Assembly: GCF_000830005.1 (NCBI RefSeq)
Contig: NZ_CP010407.1
Location: 2,275,001-2,339,000, forward strand
Reading direction: 5' to 3'
Source of the DNA: Streptomyces vietnamensis
GTDB taxonomy: Bacteria > Actinomycetota > Actinomycetes > Streptomycetales > Streptomycetaceae
Length of the DNA stretch: 64,000 nt
In this document: in pieces, positions 9,688 through 17,779 of the stretch
Layout: every line of letters starts with the position of its first letter
How positions within the stretch are numbered: position 1 is the first letter of the stretch
Notes under the pieces: generated by a model
Database searches by the model: none
What the model was told of the DNA's origin: nothing
The model's input: the letters and a program-made list of their open reading frames with translations, nothing else
Position numbers and translations under genes: made by a program

Positions 9688-9714
9688 GTGCGGAAGACAG
9701 CTTGTCTTCCGCAC
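9688..9714. terminator. perfect 12-bp hairpin between lspA and rluD
   Basis: gtgcggaagaca (9688-9699) pairs perfectly with tgtcttccgcac (9703-9714) around a 3-nt loop. It lies 10 bases past the lspA stop and 16 bases before the rluD GTG. It could attenuate read-through or shape the rluD 5' end. Confidence 0.65.
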
Positions 9715-9723
9715 GGGTCGGGC

Positions 9724-10308
9724 TCAGTCCTTGTGGACGGTGCCGTCGGGGTCCAGGCCCCGGAACGACAGCAGGACGATCAGGATGCCGCCGCAGACGA
9801 TCGCCGAGTCGGCGAGGTTGAAGACGGCGAAGTGCGCGGGGGCGATGAAGTCCACGACCGCGCCCTCGAAGACGCCCGGCGAGCGGAAGATCCGGTCCGT
9901 GAGGTTGCCGAGCGCCCCGCCGAGCAGCAGGCCGAGCGCGATCGCCCAGGGCAGGCTGTAGAGCTTCCGCGCGAGCCGGATGATCACGACGATCACGGTG
10001 GCCGCGATGCAGGTGAAGATGATCGTGAAGGCCTCGCCCATGCCGAAGGCGGCGCCCGGGTTCCGGATGGCGTCCAGCCGCAGCAGGTCGCCGACCAGCT
10101 CGATCGGCTCGTGGCCCTCCAGCTTGGCGACCACCAGCATCTTGCTGCCGAGGTCGAGCAGATAGGCGAGGACGGCCACGACGAAGAGGGCGACGATCCT
10201 GCGCCTGCCCTTCGGCCGCTCCTCGGGAGCGGCCGTGCCGTCGGGGGCGGCCGTCTCGTCGGCCCCTGCTGAATCCGGCGTACCGATGATGCGCTCCGCC
10301 TCTGCCAC
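9724..10308 (-). CDS. lspA: lipoprotein signal peptidase II
   Basis: A protein of about 194 residues from GTG 10308 ([15 protein letters not shown]). A 35-residue charged cytoplasmic N-tail precedes four hydrophobic segments. The family boxes are present: [27 protein letters not shown] and [18 protein letters not shown], which contain the two catalytic aspartates (TDR and LAD). It cleaves prolipoprotein signal peptides after lipidation by Lgt, inside the membrane. The open frame continues upstream without a credible start into the intergenic region. rluD lies downstream on the same strand, and a DksA-like gene is upstream. Confidence 0.93.
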   Translation of the reverse strand: MAEAERIIGTPDSAGADETAAPDGTAAPEERPKGRRRIVALFVVAVLAYLLDLGSKMLVVAKLEGHEPIELVGDLLRLDAIRNPGAAFGMGEAFTIIFTCIAATVIVVIIRLARKLYSLPWAIALGLLLGGALGNLTDRIFRSPGVFEGAVVDFIAPAHFAVFNLADSAIVCGGILIVLLSFRGLDPDGTVHKD

Positions 10309-10388
10309 GTGAGTGAGTCCCTCGACCTCGATGCCTGACCGTGCCCCGAGCGTACGGCACAGGCGTACGGGACCGGCAGCCGAGATCG

Positions 10389-11279
10389 TCAGCCGCGCCG
10401 CTCCTGCCGCTGTTTGTCCTCGACGCAGAGCGTGGCCCGCGGGAAGGCCTGCATCCGCGCCTTGCCGATCGGCTTGCCGCACACCTCGCACAGGCCGTAC
10501 GTGCCCGCGTCGAGCCGCTCCAGGGCGTGCTCGGTCTGTTCCAGCATCTCCCGGGCGTTCGCCGCCAGGGCCAGCTCGTGCTCGCGCGTGATGTTCTTGG
10601 TGCCGGTGTCGGCCTGGTCGTCCCCGGCGCCGTCTCCCGAGTCCCGCATCAGGCCGGTCAGCTCCTCCTGGGAGTGGACGAGCTCGCTGCGCAGCCGCAG
10701 CACCTCCGACTGGAGCCCGCTGCGGGCCTCCGCGACCTCCTCCGGCGTCCACGGCTCCTCACCGGGACGCACCGCGAGCTCACCGGCCCGCGCCGGGGGC
10801 ACCGCCGCCTCGTCGCCGACGGTCGTGACGCCACCCGCGGTCTTCTTCGCTGCCACCGTCCTGGCTCCTGTCTGCTTCTTCGCGGCGGGCGCCTTCCTGG
10901 CGGCCGCCTTCTTCGCCACGGCCTTCCTGGCGGGCGTCTTCGGGGCGGAGGCCTCGTCGGCGGGGTCCGCCGCACCGGCCTTCTTCGCGACGGCCTTCTT
11001 CGCGACGGCCTTCTTCGCGACGGCGTCCTTCGGGGCGTCTCCCGGGGCCGCGTCCTCCGGGGCGGCGTCCTTCGGGGCCGCGTCCTCGGCGACCGTCTTC
11101 CGGGCCACGGCCTTCTTGGCCGGCGTCTTCTTCGCGACCGTCTTCCGGGCCGGCGCCCTCTTCGCGACCGACTTCCCGTCGACCGCCGACTTCTTGCCGG
11201 CCACGTCCTTGGCGACCCCGGCCGCACCGGTGGAACCGGCGACCGAGGTCTTCTTCGCGGCGGTCTTCTTCGCCACCAT
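10389..11279 (-). CDS. H1-like Lys/Ala-rich protein with C-terminal TraR/DksA zinc-finger domain
   Basis: The 296-residue protein has two parts. Residues 1 to about 155 are low-complexity Lys/Ala/Pro (repeats of [13 protein letters not shown]) with an internal acidic stretch ([15 protein letters not shown]), like histone H1-type nucleoid proteins. Residues about 180-296 form a DksA/TraR domain: a helical hairpin ([27 protein letters not shown]) and a zinc-ribbon [15 protein letters not shown]...ATLCVEDK. Only three of the usual four Cys are present; the last position reads CVED instead of CxxC. It may bind DNA through the tail and RNA polymerase through the DksA part; both are inferences from family. 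Upstream it has SD gaagggg. Confidence 0.8.
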   Translation of the reverse strand: MVAKKTAAKKTSVAGSTGAAGVAKDVAGKKSAVDGKSVAKRAPARKTVAKKTPAKKAVARKTVAEDAAPKDAAPEDAAPGDAPKDAVAKKAVAKKAVAKKAGAADPADEASAPKTPARKAVAKKAAARKAPAAKKQTGARTVAAKKTAGGVTTVGDEAAVPPARAGELAVRPGEEPWTPEEVAEARSGLQSEVLRLRSELVHSQEELTGLMRDSGDGAGDDQADTGTKNITREHELALAANAREMLEQTEHALERLDAGTYGLCEVCGKPIGKARMQAFPRATLCVEDKQRQERRG

Positions 11280-11291
11280 GTCGCGGCCCCT

Positions 11292-11304
11292 TCACATTTT
11301 GTGA
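11292..11304. promoter_or_regulatory. small inverted repeat upstream of the DksA-like gene
   Basis: tcaca-ttt-tgtga forms a perfect 5-3-5 inverted repeat 12 bases upstream of the DksA-like ATG. It could be an operator or part of the promoter; no regulator is implied. From here to 11542 I see no gene, only the divergent upstream regions of the DksA-like gene and ileS. Confidence 0.3.
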
Positions 11305-11542
11305 TCTTGCTCGCGAATCGTGCTGGGACGATAAATCGGCCCAAGGCCCGCGGCAACGGGGCACGCCGCCGTTCCCACCCGCCCCCGCTCCCCACGGGGC
11401 GGGCCTGCCTCCGTTGTGCCCAGCTCCCCGCCCGGTTATCCGTCCCGCCCCTCCCCCACATGGCCGCAACGGAACTCCGGCCCGCCCCGTATGGCCATTC
11501 GGGTCACGCGAAAACCGGTCTGCCACCCTGCGCCGCGCCCCG

Positions 11543-11548
11543 TACACT
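11543..11548 (+). promoter_or_regulatory. putative -10 box of the ileS leader
   Basis: TACACT matches the streptomycete -10 pattern TANNNT and lies just upstream of the structured ileS leader, predicting a transcript start near 11555. No convincing -35 hexamer is visible. Confidence 0.45.
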
Positions 11549-11555
11549 AAGGGGG

Positions 11556-11593
11556 TGCCCCCTCGCTCGAGCGCAGCCGAGAGCTTGGGGGAG
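11556..11593. repeat. GC-rich palindromic repeat at the 5' end of the ileS leader
   Basis: A stem-loop with a ccccc arm (11558-11562) and a ggggg arm (11587-11591) around a ctcgag-containing core. From memory, very similar gtgccccctcgctcgagcg-type palindromes are scattered through streptomycete intergenic regions. Here it would form the first hairpin of the ileS leader RNA. Confidence 0.5.
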
Positions 11594-11609
11594 GAGCGAA
11601 AGGCTTGGA

Positions 11610-11861
11610 TGGGGACGAGTAGCGTCGCAAGCAGCCATGAGCGACCCGGGGACGGTGAGAGCCCGGGGGCGAGCCCGATGTGAAGCATCACCCCGGAGCC
11701 GTCGGAAGAAAGCCGCACGACAGCGCGGTGACTAGACCCGGCGTCGCGACCCCAATGAGGGGGCTCAGGACGATCACGTCCGGGGCCAAGGAGGGTGGTA
11801 CCGCGGGAGCAGTGCTCTCGTCCCTCCGACGGAAGAGAAACCGTCCGCCGGAGGAAGATCG
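11610..11861 (+). promoter_or_regulatory. translational T-box leader of ileS (tRNA-Ile sensing)
   Basis: The T-box core aggGTGGTaccgcggg lies at 11793-11805, with TGGT (11796-11799) able to pair with the NCCA end of uncharged tRNA-Ile. ggaggg (11790-11795) pairs with ccctcc (11822-11827), and gagc-agt-gctc closes the antisequestrator. An alternative hairpin pairs cctccg (11823-11828) and acgg (11829-11832) with ccgt (11841-11844) and cggagg (11849-11854). This occludes the SD gaggaa 5 nt before the ATG. The two structures share 11823-11827 and are mutually exclusive. Stem I is short; candidate Ile specifier ATC triplets are at 11687-11689 and 11773-11775. Actinobacterial ileS T-boxes are known to act on translation. 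Confidence 0.9.
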
Positions 11862-14800
11862 ATGTCGCAGTACCGCCAGGTGCCCGCCCAGGTCGACCTG
11901 CCCGCGCTGGAGCACGACGTGCTCGATTTCTGGCGCGAGAGCAAGGTCTTCGCGAAGACCCTTGAGCAGTCCGAGGGACGCCCCGAGTGGGTGTTCTACG
12001 AGGGCCCGCCCACCGCCAACGGCATGCCCGGCGCCCACCACATCGAGGCCCGCGTCTTCAAGGACGTGTTCCCCCGCTTCCGGACCATGCGCGGCTACCA
12101 CGTGGCCCGCAAGGCCGGCTGGGACTGCCACGGCCTGCCGGTCGAGCTCGCCGTCGAGAAGGAGCTCGGCTTCTCCGGCAAGAAGGACATCGAGGAATAC
12201 GGCATCGCGGAGTTCAACGCGAAGTGCCGCGAGTCCGTGACCCGTCACACCGACGCCTTCGCCGAGCTCACGACCCGCATGGGCTACTGGGTCGACCTCG
12301 ACGACGCGTACCGGACCATGGACCCCTCGTACATCGAGTCGGTCTGGTGGTCGCTCAAGCAGATCTTCGACAAGGACCTCCTGGTCCAGGACCACCGCGT
12401 CGCCCCCTGGTGCCCCCGCTGCGGCACCGGCCTCTCCGACCACGAGCTGGCGCAGGGCTACGAGACGGTCGTCGACCCCTCGGTCTACGTCCGCTTCCCG
12501 CTGACCTCCGGCCCGCTCGCCGGCAAGGCGGCGCTCCTGGTCTGGACGACGACCCCGTGGACCCTGGTGTCCAACACGGCGGTCGCCGCCCACCCCGAGG
12601 TGACCTACGTGGTCGCCACGGACGGCGACGAGAAGCTGGTCGTCGCGGAGCCGCTCCTGGAGAAGGCGCTCGGCGAGGGCTGGGTGACCACGGGCGAGTC
12701 CTTCACGGGCAAGGACATGGAGCGCTGGACCTACCAGCGCCCCTTCGAGCTGGTCGACTTCCCGGACGAGGCGCACTACGTCGTCAACGCCGAGTACGTC
12801 ACCACCGAGGACGGTACGGGTCTGGTCCACCAGTCCCCCGCCTTCGGTGAGGACGACCTCAAGGTCTGCAAGGCGTACGGCCTGCCGGTCGTGAACCCGG
12901 TCCGCCCCGACGGCACCTTCGAGGAGGACGTGCCGCTGGTCGGCGGCGTCTTCTTCAAGAAGGCCGACGAGGCGCTCACCGCCGACCTGGACGCGCGCGG
13001 CCTGCTCTTCAAGCACATCGCGTACGAGCACAGCTACCCGCACTGCTGGCGCTGCCACACGGCCCTGCTCTACTACGCGCAGCCGTCCTGGTACATCCGT
13101 ACGACCGCGGTCAAGGACCGCATGCTGGCGGAGAACGAGAAGACCAACTGGTTCCCGGACTCGGTCAAGCACGGCCGCTTCGGCGACTGGCTGACGAACA
13201 ACGTCGACTGGGCGCTCTCCCGGAACCGCTACTGGGGCACCCCGCTGCCGATCTGGCGCTGCGAGGACGACCACCTGACCTGCGTGGGCTCGCGCGCCGA
13301 GCTCACGGAGCTGACGGGCACCGACCAGTCGGAGCTCGACCCGCACCGCCCGTACATCGACGCGGTCACGTTCCCGTGCCCGAGCGAGGGCTGCGGGAAG
13401 ACCGCCACGCGCGTGCCGGAGGTCATCGACGCCTGGTACGACTCGGGCTCGATGCCGTTCGCGCAGTACGGCTACCCGTACCAGAACAAGGAGCTGTTCG
13501 AGAGCCGCTACCCGGCGCAGTTCATCTCCGAGGCCATCGACCAGACCCGCGGCTGGTTCTACACGCTGATGGCGGTCGGCACCCTCGTCTTCGACAAGTC
13601 CTCGTACGAGAACGTGGTCTGCCTCGGCCACATCCTCGCCGAGGACGGCCGGAAGATGTCCAAGCACCTGGGCAACATCCTCCAGCCGATCCCGCTGATG
13701 GACCAGCACGGCGCCGACGCGGTCCGCTGGTTCATGGCGGCCGGCGGCTCCCCGTGGGCGGCGCGTCGCGTCGGCCACGGCACGATCCAGGAAGTCGTCC
13801 GCAAGACCCTCCTCACGTACTGGAACACGGTCGCCTTCCAGGCGCTGTACGCCCGTACGTCCGGCTGGGCGCCGAGCGCGGCGGACCCGGCGCCGGCCGA
13901 CCGCACGGTCCTGGACCGCTGGCTCCTGAGCGAGCTGAACACGCTGGTCGCCGAGACGACCGAGGCGATGGAGTCGTACGACACCCAGCGCACCGGCAAG
14001 CTGATCTCGGCCTTCGTCGACGACCTCTCCAACTGGTACGTGCGCCGCTCGCGCCGCCGCTTCTGGCAGGGCGACGCCTCCGCGCTGCGCACGCTCCACG
14101 ACGTCATCGAGACGGTCACCCGCCTGATGGCCCCGCTGACCCCGTTCATCACCGAGCGGGTCTGGCAGGACCTGGTGGCGCCGGTGACGCCGGACGCCCC
14201 GGAGTCGGTCCACCTGGCCACCTGGCCCGAGGCGGACGCCACGCTGATCGACGGCACCCTCTCGGAGCAGATGCTCCTGGTCCGCCGCCTGGTCGAACTC
14301 GGCCGCGCCACCCGCGCCGAGTCCGGCGTCAAGACCCGCCAGCCGCTGTCCCGCGCGCTGGTCGCGGCGACGGGCTTCGCGGCGCTGTCACCGGAGCTCC
14401 AGGCCCAGATCACGGAAGAGCTGAACGTCTCGTCCCTGGCGTCCCTGTCGGAGGTCGGCGGCTCGCTCGTCGACACGACGGCCAAGGCGAACTTCCGGGC
14501 CCTGGGCAAGCGCTTCGGCAAGGGCGTCCAGGACGTGGCGAAGGCGGTGGCCGCGGCCGACGCGGCGGCCCTCTCGCTGGCCCTGCGCTCCGGCGAGGCG
14601 ACGCTCTCGGTGAACGGCGAGGAGATCACCGTCACCCCGGAGGAGATCATCATCACCGAGACCCCCCGCGAGGGCTGGTCGGTCGCCTCGGACTCGGGCG
14701 CGACGGTCGCCCTGGACCTGGAGATCACCCCGGAGCTCCGTCGCGCGGGCCTGGCCCGTGACGCGATCCGCCTGATCCAGGAGGCCCGCAAGAACAGCGG

Positions 14801-14999
14801 CCTGGACGTCGCGGACCGCATCGCGCTGCGGTGGTCGTCCACGTCTCCGGAGACGACGGAGGCCCTGACGGCCCACGCGTCCCTGATCGCGGACGAGGTC
14901 CTGGCGACGGACTACGCGCAGGGCGAGCCCGACGCCGCGTACGGTCCCGCCTTCGAAGACGAGGGCCTGACCCTCACCTTCGCCCTCCGCAAGGCGTAA
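11862..14999 (+). CDS. ileS: isoleucyl-tRNA synthetase
   Basis: A class I aminoacyl-tRNA synthetase of 1045 residues. The HIGH-type motif appears as GPPTANGMPGAHHIEAR near residue 50, KMSKH occurs in DGRKMSKHLGN near residue 600, and an editing (CP1) domain with LLVWTTTPWTL lies between. Metal-type cysteine pairs are visible (CPRCGTG, CWRCH, CPSEGCG). The C-terminal anticodon-binding region follows. The length fits the eukaryote-like IleS class found in many actinobacteria, which is often less mupirocin-sensitive; that subtype is inferred from length and motifs. It charges tRNA-Ile in the cytoplasm, is controlled by the T-box leader, and is followed by a terminator hairpin at 15007-15042. Confidence 0.96.
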   Translation: MSQYRQVPAQVDLPALEHDVLDFWRESKVFAKTLEQSEGRPEWVFYEGPPTANGMPGAHHIEARVFKDVFPRFRTMRGYHVARKAGWDCHGLPVELAVEKELGFSGKKDIEEYGIAEFNAKCRESVTRHTDAFAELTTRMGYWVDLDDAYRTMDPSYIESVWWSLKQIFDKDLLVQDHRVAPWCPRCGTGLSDHELAQGYETVVDPSVYVRFPLTSGPLAGKAALLVWTTTPWTLVSNTAVAAHPEVTYVVATDGDEKLVVAEPLLEKALGEGWVTTGESFTGKDMERWTYQRPFELVDFPDEAHYVVNAEYVTTEDGTGLVHQSPAFGEDDLKVCKAYGLPVVNPVRPDGTFEEDVPLVGGVFFKKADEALTADLDARGLLFKHIAYEHSYPHCWRCHTALLYYAQPSWYIRTTAVKDRMLAENEKTNWFPDSVKHGRFGDWLTNNVDWALSRNRYWGTPLPIWRCEDDHLTCVGSRAELTELTGTDQSELDPHRPYIDAVTFPCPSEGCGKTATRVPEVIDAWYDSGSMPFAQYGYPYQNKELFESRYPAQFISEAIDQTRGWFYTLMAVGTLVFDKSSYENVVCLGHILAEDGRKMSKHLGNILQPIPLMDQHGADAVRWFMAAGGSPWAARRVGHGTIQEVVRKTLLTYWNTVAFQALYARTSGWAPSAADPAPADRTVLDRWLLSELNTLVAETTEAMESYDTQRTGKLISAFVDDLSNWYVRRSRRRFWQGDASALRTLHDVIETVTRLMAPLTPFITERVWQDLVAPVTPDAPESVHLATWPEADATLIDGTLSEQMLLVRRLVELGRATRAESGVKTRQPLSRALVAATGFAALSPELQAQITEELNVSSLASLSEVGGSLVDTTAKANFRALGKRFGKGVQDVAKAVAAADAAALSLALRSGEATLSVNGEEITVTPEEIIITETPREGWSVASDSGATVALDLEITPELRRAGLARDAIRLIQEARKNSGLDVADRIALRWSSTSPETTEALTAHASLIADEVLATDYAQGEPDAAYGPAFEDEGLTLTFALRKA

Positions 15000-15006
15000 C
15001 CCCCCC

Positions 15007-15042
15007 GAAGGGCCCGACACCAACCCCGGTGCCGGGCCCTTC
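15007..15042 (+). terminator. terminator after ileS
   Basis: gaagggcccg (15007-15016) pairs with cgggcccttc (15033-15042). The stem continues inward by four more pairs after one mismatch. It begins 8 bases past the ileS stop. Confidence 0.75.
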
Positions 15043-15074
15043 GCCGTACCCCCGCCGTTGCGGGCCGCGCCCGC

Positions 15075-15284
15075 CCGTTGTGGGCAATCGTTCCGCTGGA
15101 GCGGAACGGGTGGGCACAACGGACCCGCGCCCTGCCGGCGCCAGAGGCTTCCGCGCCCGAACCCGCACCACGTCGTGCGGCGCCACTGGGGTGCGGGTCC
15201 AGGCGCGGAACGCGGAGGCGCCGCTGAAGGGCGCCGCCCCGTGTGCCCACCCGTCCCGCCCCAGCGGGACGATTGCCCACACGG
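15075..15284. repeat. palindromic intergenic element, copy A (210 bp)
   Basis: The left end (15075-15122, ccgttgtgggcaatcg...) and right end (15239-15284) are near-identical inverted copies of about 46 bp. Each end is itself a hairpin: inner gttccgc/gcggaac, outer cgttgtg/cacaacg on the left. Inside, 15149-15169 and 15190-15210 form a second inverted repeat with 19 of 21 positions matching. It lies between the convergent ileS and divIVA genes. The same unit recurs at 38971-39178 and 54659-54864. It carries no credible coding sequence. Confidence 0.85.
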
Positions 15285-15403
15285 CAGCGGGTGCGGGCCC
15301 CACGCGGGGGCGGGGCGCAGGCCCGGCCCGGCGCGGGTCCGCGCGGGCGCGGGGCGTAGGCGCAGGTGGGGGTGGGGCCGTGCCGGGCGGGGGCCGGGAC
15401 GCC
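15285..15403. other. GC-rich low-complexity flank of element A
   Basis: Dense runs such as gcgggggcggggcgcagg and gcgcgggtccgcgcgggcg resemble the degenerate repeats that also follow copies B and C of the palindromic element. No gene is seen. Confidence 0.5.
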
Positions 15404-15437
15404 GAAGGGCCGGCTCCTCCAGGGGAGCCGGCCCTTC
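15404..15437 (-). terminator. terminator after divIVA
   Basis: gaagggccggctcc (15404-15417) pairs perfectly with ggagccggcccttc (15424-15437) around a 6-nt loop. It lies 45 bases beyond the divIVA stop on the minus strand. Confidence 0.75.
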
Positions 15438-15482
15438 AAGACTGCCGACGGCTACGTGCTCAGCACGCGTGCGCCCGCCGCC

Positions 15483-16598
15483 TCAGTTGTCGTCCTCGTC
15501 GATCAGGAAGCCCCGCATCGGCGCCGGCGCCTGCTGCATCGGCTGGGGCGCCTGCGGCCGGACCGGAGCCATCGGCTGGGTCATCGCCGGGGACATCTGC
15601 TGCTGGCCGCCGTAGGAGGGGGCACCGCCCATGGACGGCGCACCGCCCATCGCGCCGTTGCCGCCGTAGGACGGCGCGCTCGCGCCCGCCGAGGCCATCG
15701 ACGGGGCCGGCGGCAGCGAGGCCGTGGCCGGGGTGCGCGGCGGGGCCAGCGAGTCGTCCGCCTGGGTCTCCAGCTGACGCAGCTGGGACTCCAGGTAGGA
15801 CTTCAGACGCGTGCGGTACTCGCGCTCGAAGCCGCGCAGGTCCTCGACCTTGCGCTCCAGCGTGGCGCGGGCGGACTCGAGGGAGCCCATCGCGACGCGG
15901 TGCTTCTCCTGCGCGTCCCGCTCAAGAGCGTCCGCCTTGGCGCGGGCGTCCCGCTCCAGGCCCTCGGCGCGGGAGCGCGCCTCGCCGACGATCTTGTTGG
16001 CCTCGGAGCGCGCCTCGGCGATCGCCTGGTCGGCGGTCTGCTGGGCGAGCGAGAGGACACGCGCGGCACTGTCGCCACCGGGGCCCTGCTGCGGCTGCTG
16101 CATCTGCGGCGGCTGCATCTGCTGCTGCTGCGGGTGACCCATGGGGCCGCCCTGCATCGGGCCGGGACCCATCGGTCCGCCCTGCATGGGGCCGCCCTGC
16201 ATCGGGCCGGGGCCCATGGGCCCGCCCTGCATGGGGCCGCCCTGCATGGGGCCGGCGGGAAGCGCGGGGGCACCGGACGGCAGCTGCGGCGGACCCATCT
16301 GCGGCTGCTGCTGCTGAGGGGCCGGCGGTCCGGATATGGCGGCGGGCACGGGCGCGCCGGGACCGACGGGACGATCCTGCGGCTCCGGGGGCTTGCGCAT
16401 GCCCTGCTGCTGGTTCTGCGCGGCGGCACGCGTCGCGGCGGCCAGCTTGGCGCGCAGGTCCTCGTTCTCGCGGAGCAGGCGGGTCAGTTCGGCTTCGACC
16501 TCATCGAGGAAGGCATCGACCTCGTCCTCGTCATAGCCTTCTCGAAGGCGGACGGTCGTGAACTGCTTGTTCCGCACGTCCTCGGGGGTCAGCGGCAT
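15483..16598 (-). CDS. divIVA: DivIVA polar growth/division scaffold (Wag31)
   Basis: A 371-residue protein with the conserved DivIVA N-terminal membrane-binding domain (MPLTPEDVRNKQFTTVRLREGYDEDEVDAFLDEVEAEL). It has coiled-coil regions at about residues 30-65 and 170-300 (EARSEANKIVGEARSRAEGLERDARAKADALERDAQEKH). They are separated by a Pro/Gln/Gly/Met-rich linker containing repeats of MQGGP and MGPGP, and the C-terminus is also Pro/Gln-rich. In streptomycetes DivIVA marks hyphal tips and directs apical wall growth and branching, and it is essential. SD gaggtga stands 7-8 nt before the ATG. It is the last gene of the division cluster, 67 bp after yggT. Confidence 0.97.
   Translation of the reverse strand: MPLTPEDVRNKQFTTVRLREGYDEDEVDAFLDEVEAELTRLLRENEDLRAKLAAATRAAAQNQQQGMRKPPEPQDRPVGPGAPVPAAISGPPAPQQQQPQMGPPQLPSGAPALPAGPMQGGPMQGGPMGPGPMQGGPMQGGPMGPGPMQGGPMGHPQQQQMQPPQMQQPQQGPGGDSAARVLSLAQQTADQAIAEARSEANKIVGEARSRAEGLERDARAKADALERDAQEKHRVAMGSLESARATLERKVEDLRGFEREYRTRLKSYLESQLRQLETQADDSLAPPRTPATASLPPAPSMASAGASAPSYGGNGAMGGAPSMGGAPSYGGQQQMSPAMTQPMAPVRPQAPQPMQQAPAPMRGFLIDEDDN
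16140..16256. repeat. tandem coding repeat inside divIVA
   Basis: Reiterated DNA units (gggccgccctgcatsggg) encode the Met-Gln-Gly-Gly-Pro / Met-Gly-Pro-Gly-Pro linker. All changes keep the frame. Copy number is likely variable between strains. Confidence 0.7.
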
Positions 16599-16665
16599 CT
16601 CTTCTTCACCTCTACGTAGTCGTCGGCAGTCGGCAAGACCGTATCGTCCACTCGTTCCTCCACCA

Positions 16666-16956
16666 TCACCTCGCGAAGCTGCTCACGATGGAGATCAGGA
16701 TGTAGACGATGATCATCAGAACGAAGAAGGACAGGTCGAGTGCCACGCCCCCGAGACGCAACGGCGGGATGAGTCGCCGCAGAAGCTTGAGCGGTGGATC
16801 GGTGACAGTGTAGGTGGCCTCAAGGACGACCACCATCGCCTTACCGGGTTGCCATGAACGGGCGAACTGGAAGACGTAGTCCATGACAAGCCGGACGATC
16901 AGGAGGACGAGGAAGCACATCAGCACGATGTAGACCACCTGCAGTGCGACGCCCAT
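16666..16956 (-). CDS. yggT: YggT family membrane protein
   Basis: A 96-residue protein with two hydrophobic segments: about residues 5-26 (LQVVYIVLMCFLVLLIVRLVM) and 70-92 (DLSFFVLMIIVYILISIV). Between them is the YggT signature VTDPPLKLLRRLIPP. YggT proteins are conserved membrane proteins of poorly defined function. In Gram-positives the gene sits between sepF and divIVA, as here, which suggests a link to division or envelope assembly. The spacing is 80 bp after sepF and 67 bp before divIVA. Confidence 0.93.
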   Translation of the reverse strand: MGVALQVVYIVLMCFLVLLIVRLVMDYVFQFARSWQPGKAMVVVLEATYTVTDPPLKLLRRLIPPLRLGGVALDLSFFVLMIIVYILISIVSSFAR

Positions 16957-17036
16957 CCCGCGCTTCCCTCTCCCCTGGCTTTCGTGCTCTCGCTTGTCCG
17001 GCCGCTTCGCGACCGGTCCGTCCGGTTCTCGTGTTC

Positions 17037-17657
17037 TCAGCTCTGGTTGAAGAATCCGCCCTCTGCGATCCGGGCCTTGTCCTCCGCCGTGACATCGACG
17101 TTAGCAGGCGACAACAGGAACACCTTCTGCGTCACGCGCTCAATGCTGCCATGGAGCCCGAAGACGAGTCCGGCGGCAAAGTCGACAAGTCGCTTCGCGT
17201 CCGTGTCGTCCATCTCCGTGAGGTTCATGATCACCGGGGTGCCCTCACGGAAGTGTTCCCCGATGGTACGGGCCTCGTTGTAGGTCCGCGGGTGCAGCGT
17301 GGTGATGCGGTACGGCTCCCGCTCGGACACGACCTTGGGCATGATCACCGGTGCGTTCTTCTCCAGGCTCGGGCGTTCGGGTGTGATGGATGCCACGGGG
17401 GCAATTCGGGCCGGACGTCCGCTTTCGGCGAGTACCGGGACAGAGTGGGCGATCGGCTCCCGGGGGGCCGGAGGCTGCACCACTCGGACCGGCTCCTCGC
17501 GCTCCACCTGACGCGGGGGGGTGTGGCGCCGGTCGCGCTCGGGCTCCGGCTCCAGCTCGGGTTCGAAGTCGTCGTCGGGGTCGAAGCCCCGGCCGTCGTA
17601 CCCATCGTCCTCCACGAGGCCGAGGTAGACCGCCATCTTGCGCATCGCGCCGGCCAT
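17037..17657 (-). CDS. sepF: SepF, FtsZ-membrane anchor
   Basis: A protein of 206 residues. The N-terminal amphipathic segment [21 protein letters not shown] is the membrane-targeting helix. A variable acidic/Pro-rich linker covers about residues 25-105. The C-terminal SepF core ([32 protein letters not shown], then [21 protein letters not shown]) polymerises and binds the FtsZ C-terminal peptide. In actinobacteria SepF does the work of FtsA, which is absent from this cluster. It lies 122 bp downstream of yggS. Confidence 0.96.
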   Translation of the reverse strand: MAGAMRKMAVYLGLVEDDGYDGRGFDPDDDFEPELEPEPERDRRHTPPRQVEREEPVRVVQPPAPREPIAHSVPVLAESGRPARIAPVASITPERPSLEKNAPVIMPKVVSEREPYRITTLHPRTYNEARTIGEHFREGTPVIMNLTEMDDTDAKRLVDFAAGLVFGLHGSIERVTQKVFLLSPANVDVTAEDKARIAEGGFFNQS

Positions 17658-17779
17658 TCTCTGAGTCCTCCGCTCTGTGGTGGATCGGCCTTGTCACCAA
17701 GTGCCGGCGATCCACGGGCCACTCCGCCGTTCTGCGGAATGACCATATTTTCTGCTGTGGTCCGACTTGCTTCGCGACG

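Noticed and set aside
10341..11735. Plus-strand frame with repeated Leu-Leu-Arg-Asp-Gly units
   Set aside because: It is the antisense reading of the Lys/Ala repeats in the DksA-like gene.
11688..14213. 841-residue minus-strand frame opposite ileS
   Set aside because: Antisense shadow of a clear ileS gene; Leu/Val/Arg-biased composition and no family features.
15058..15615. Open frames within the palindromic element near 15.2 kb
   Set aside because: The same peptides recur at the other two element copies on either strand because the DNA is palindromic; no codon-level constraint or SD.
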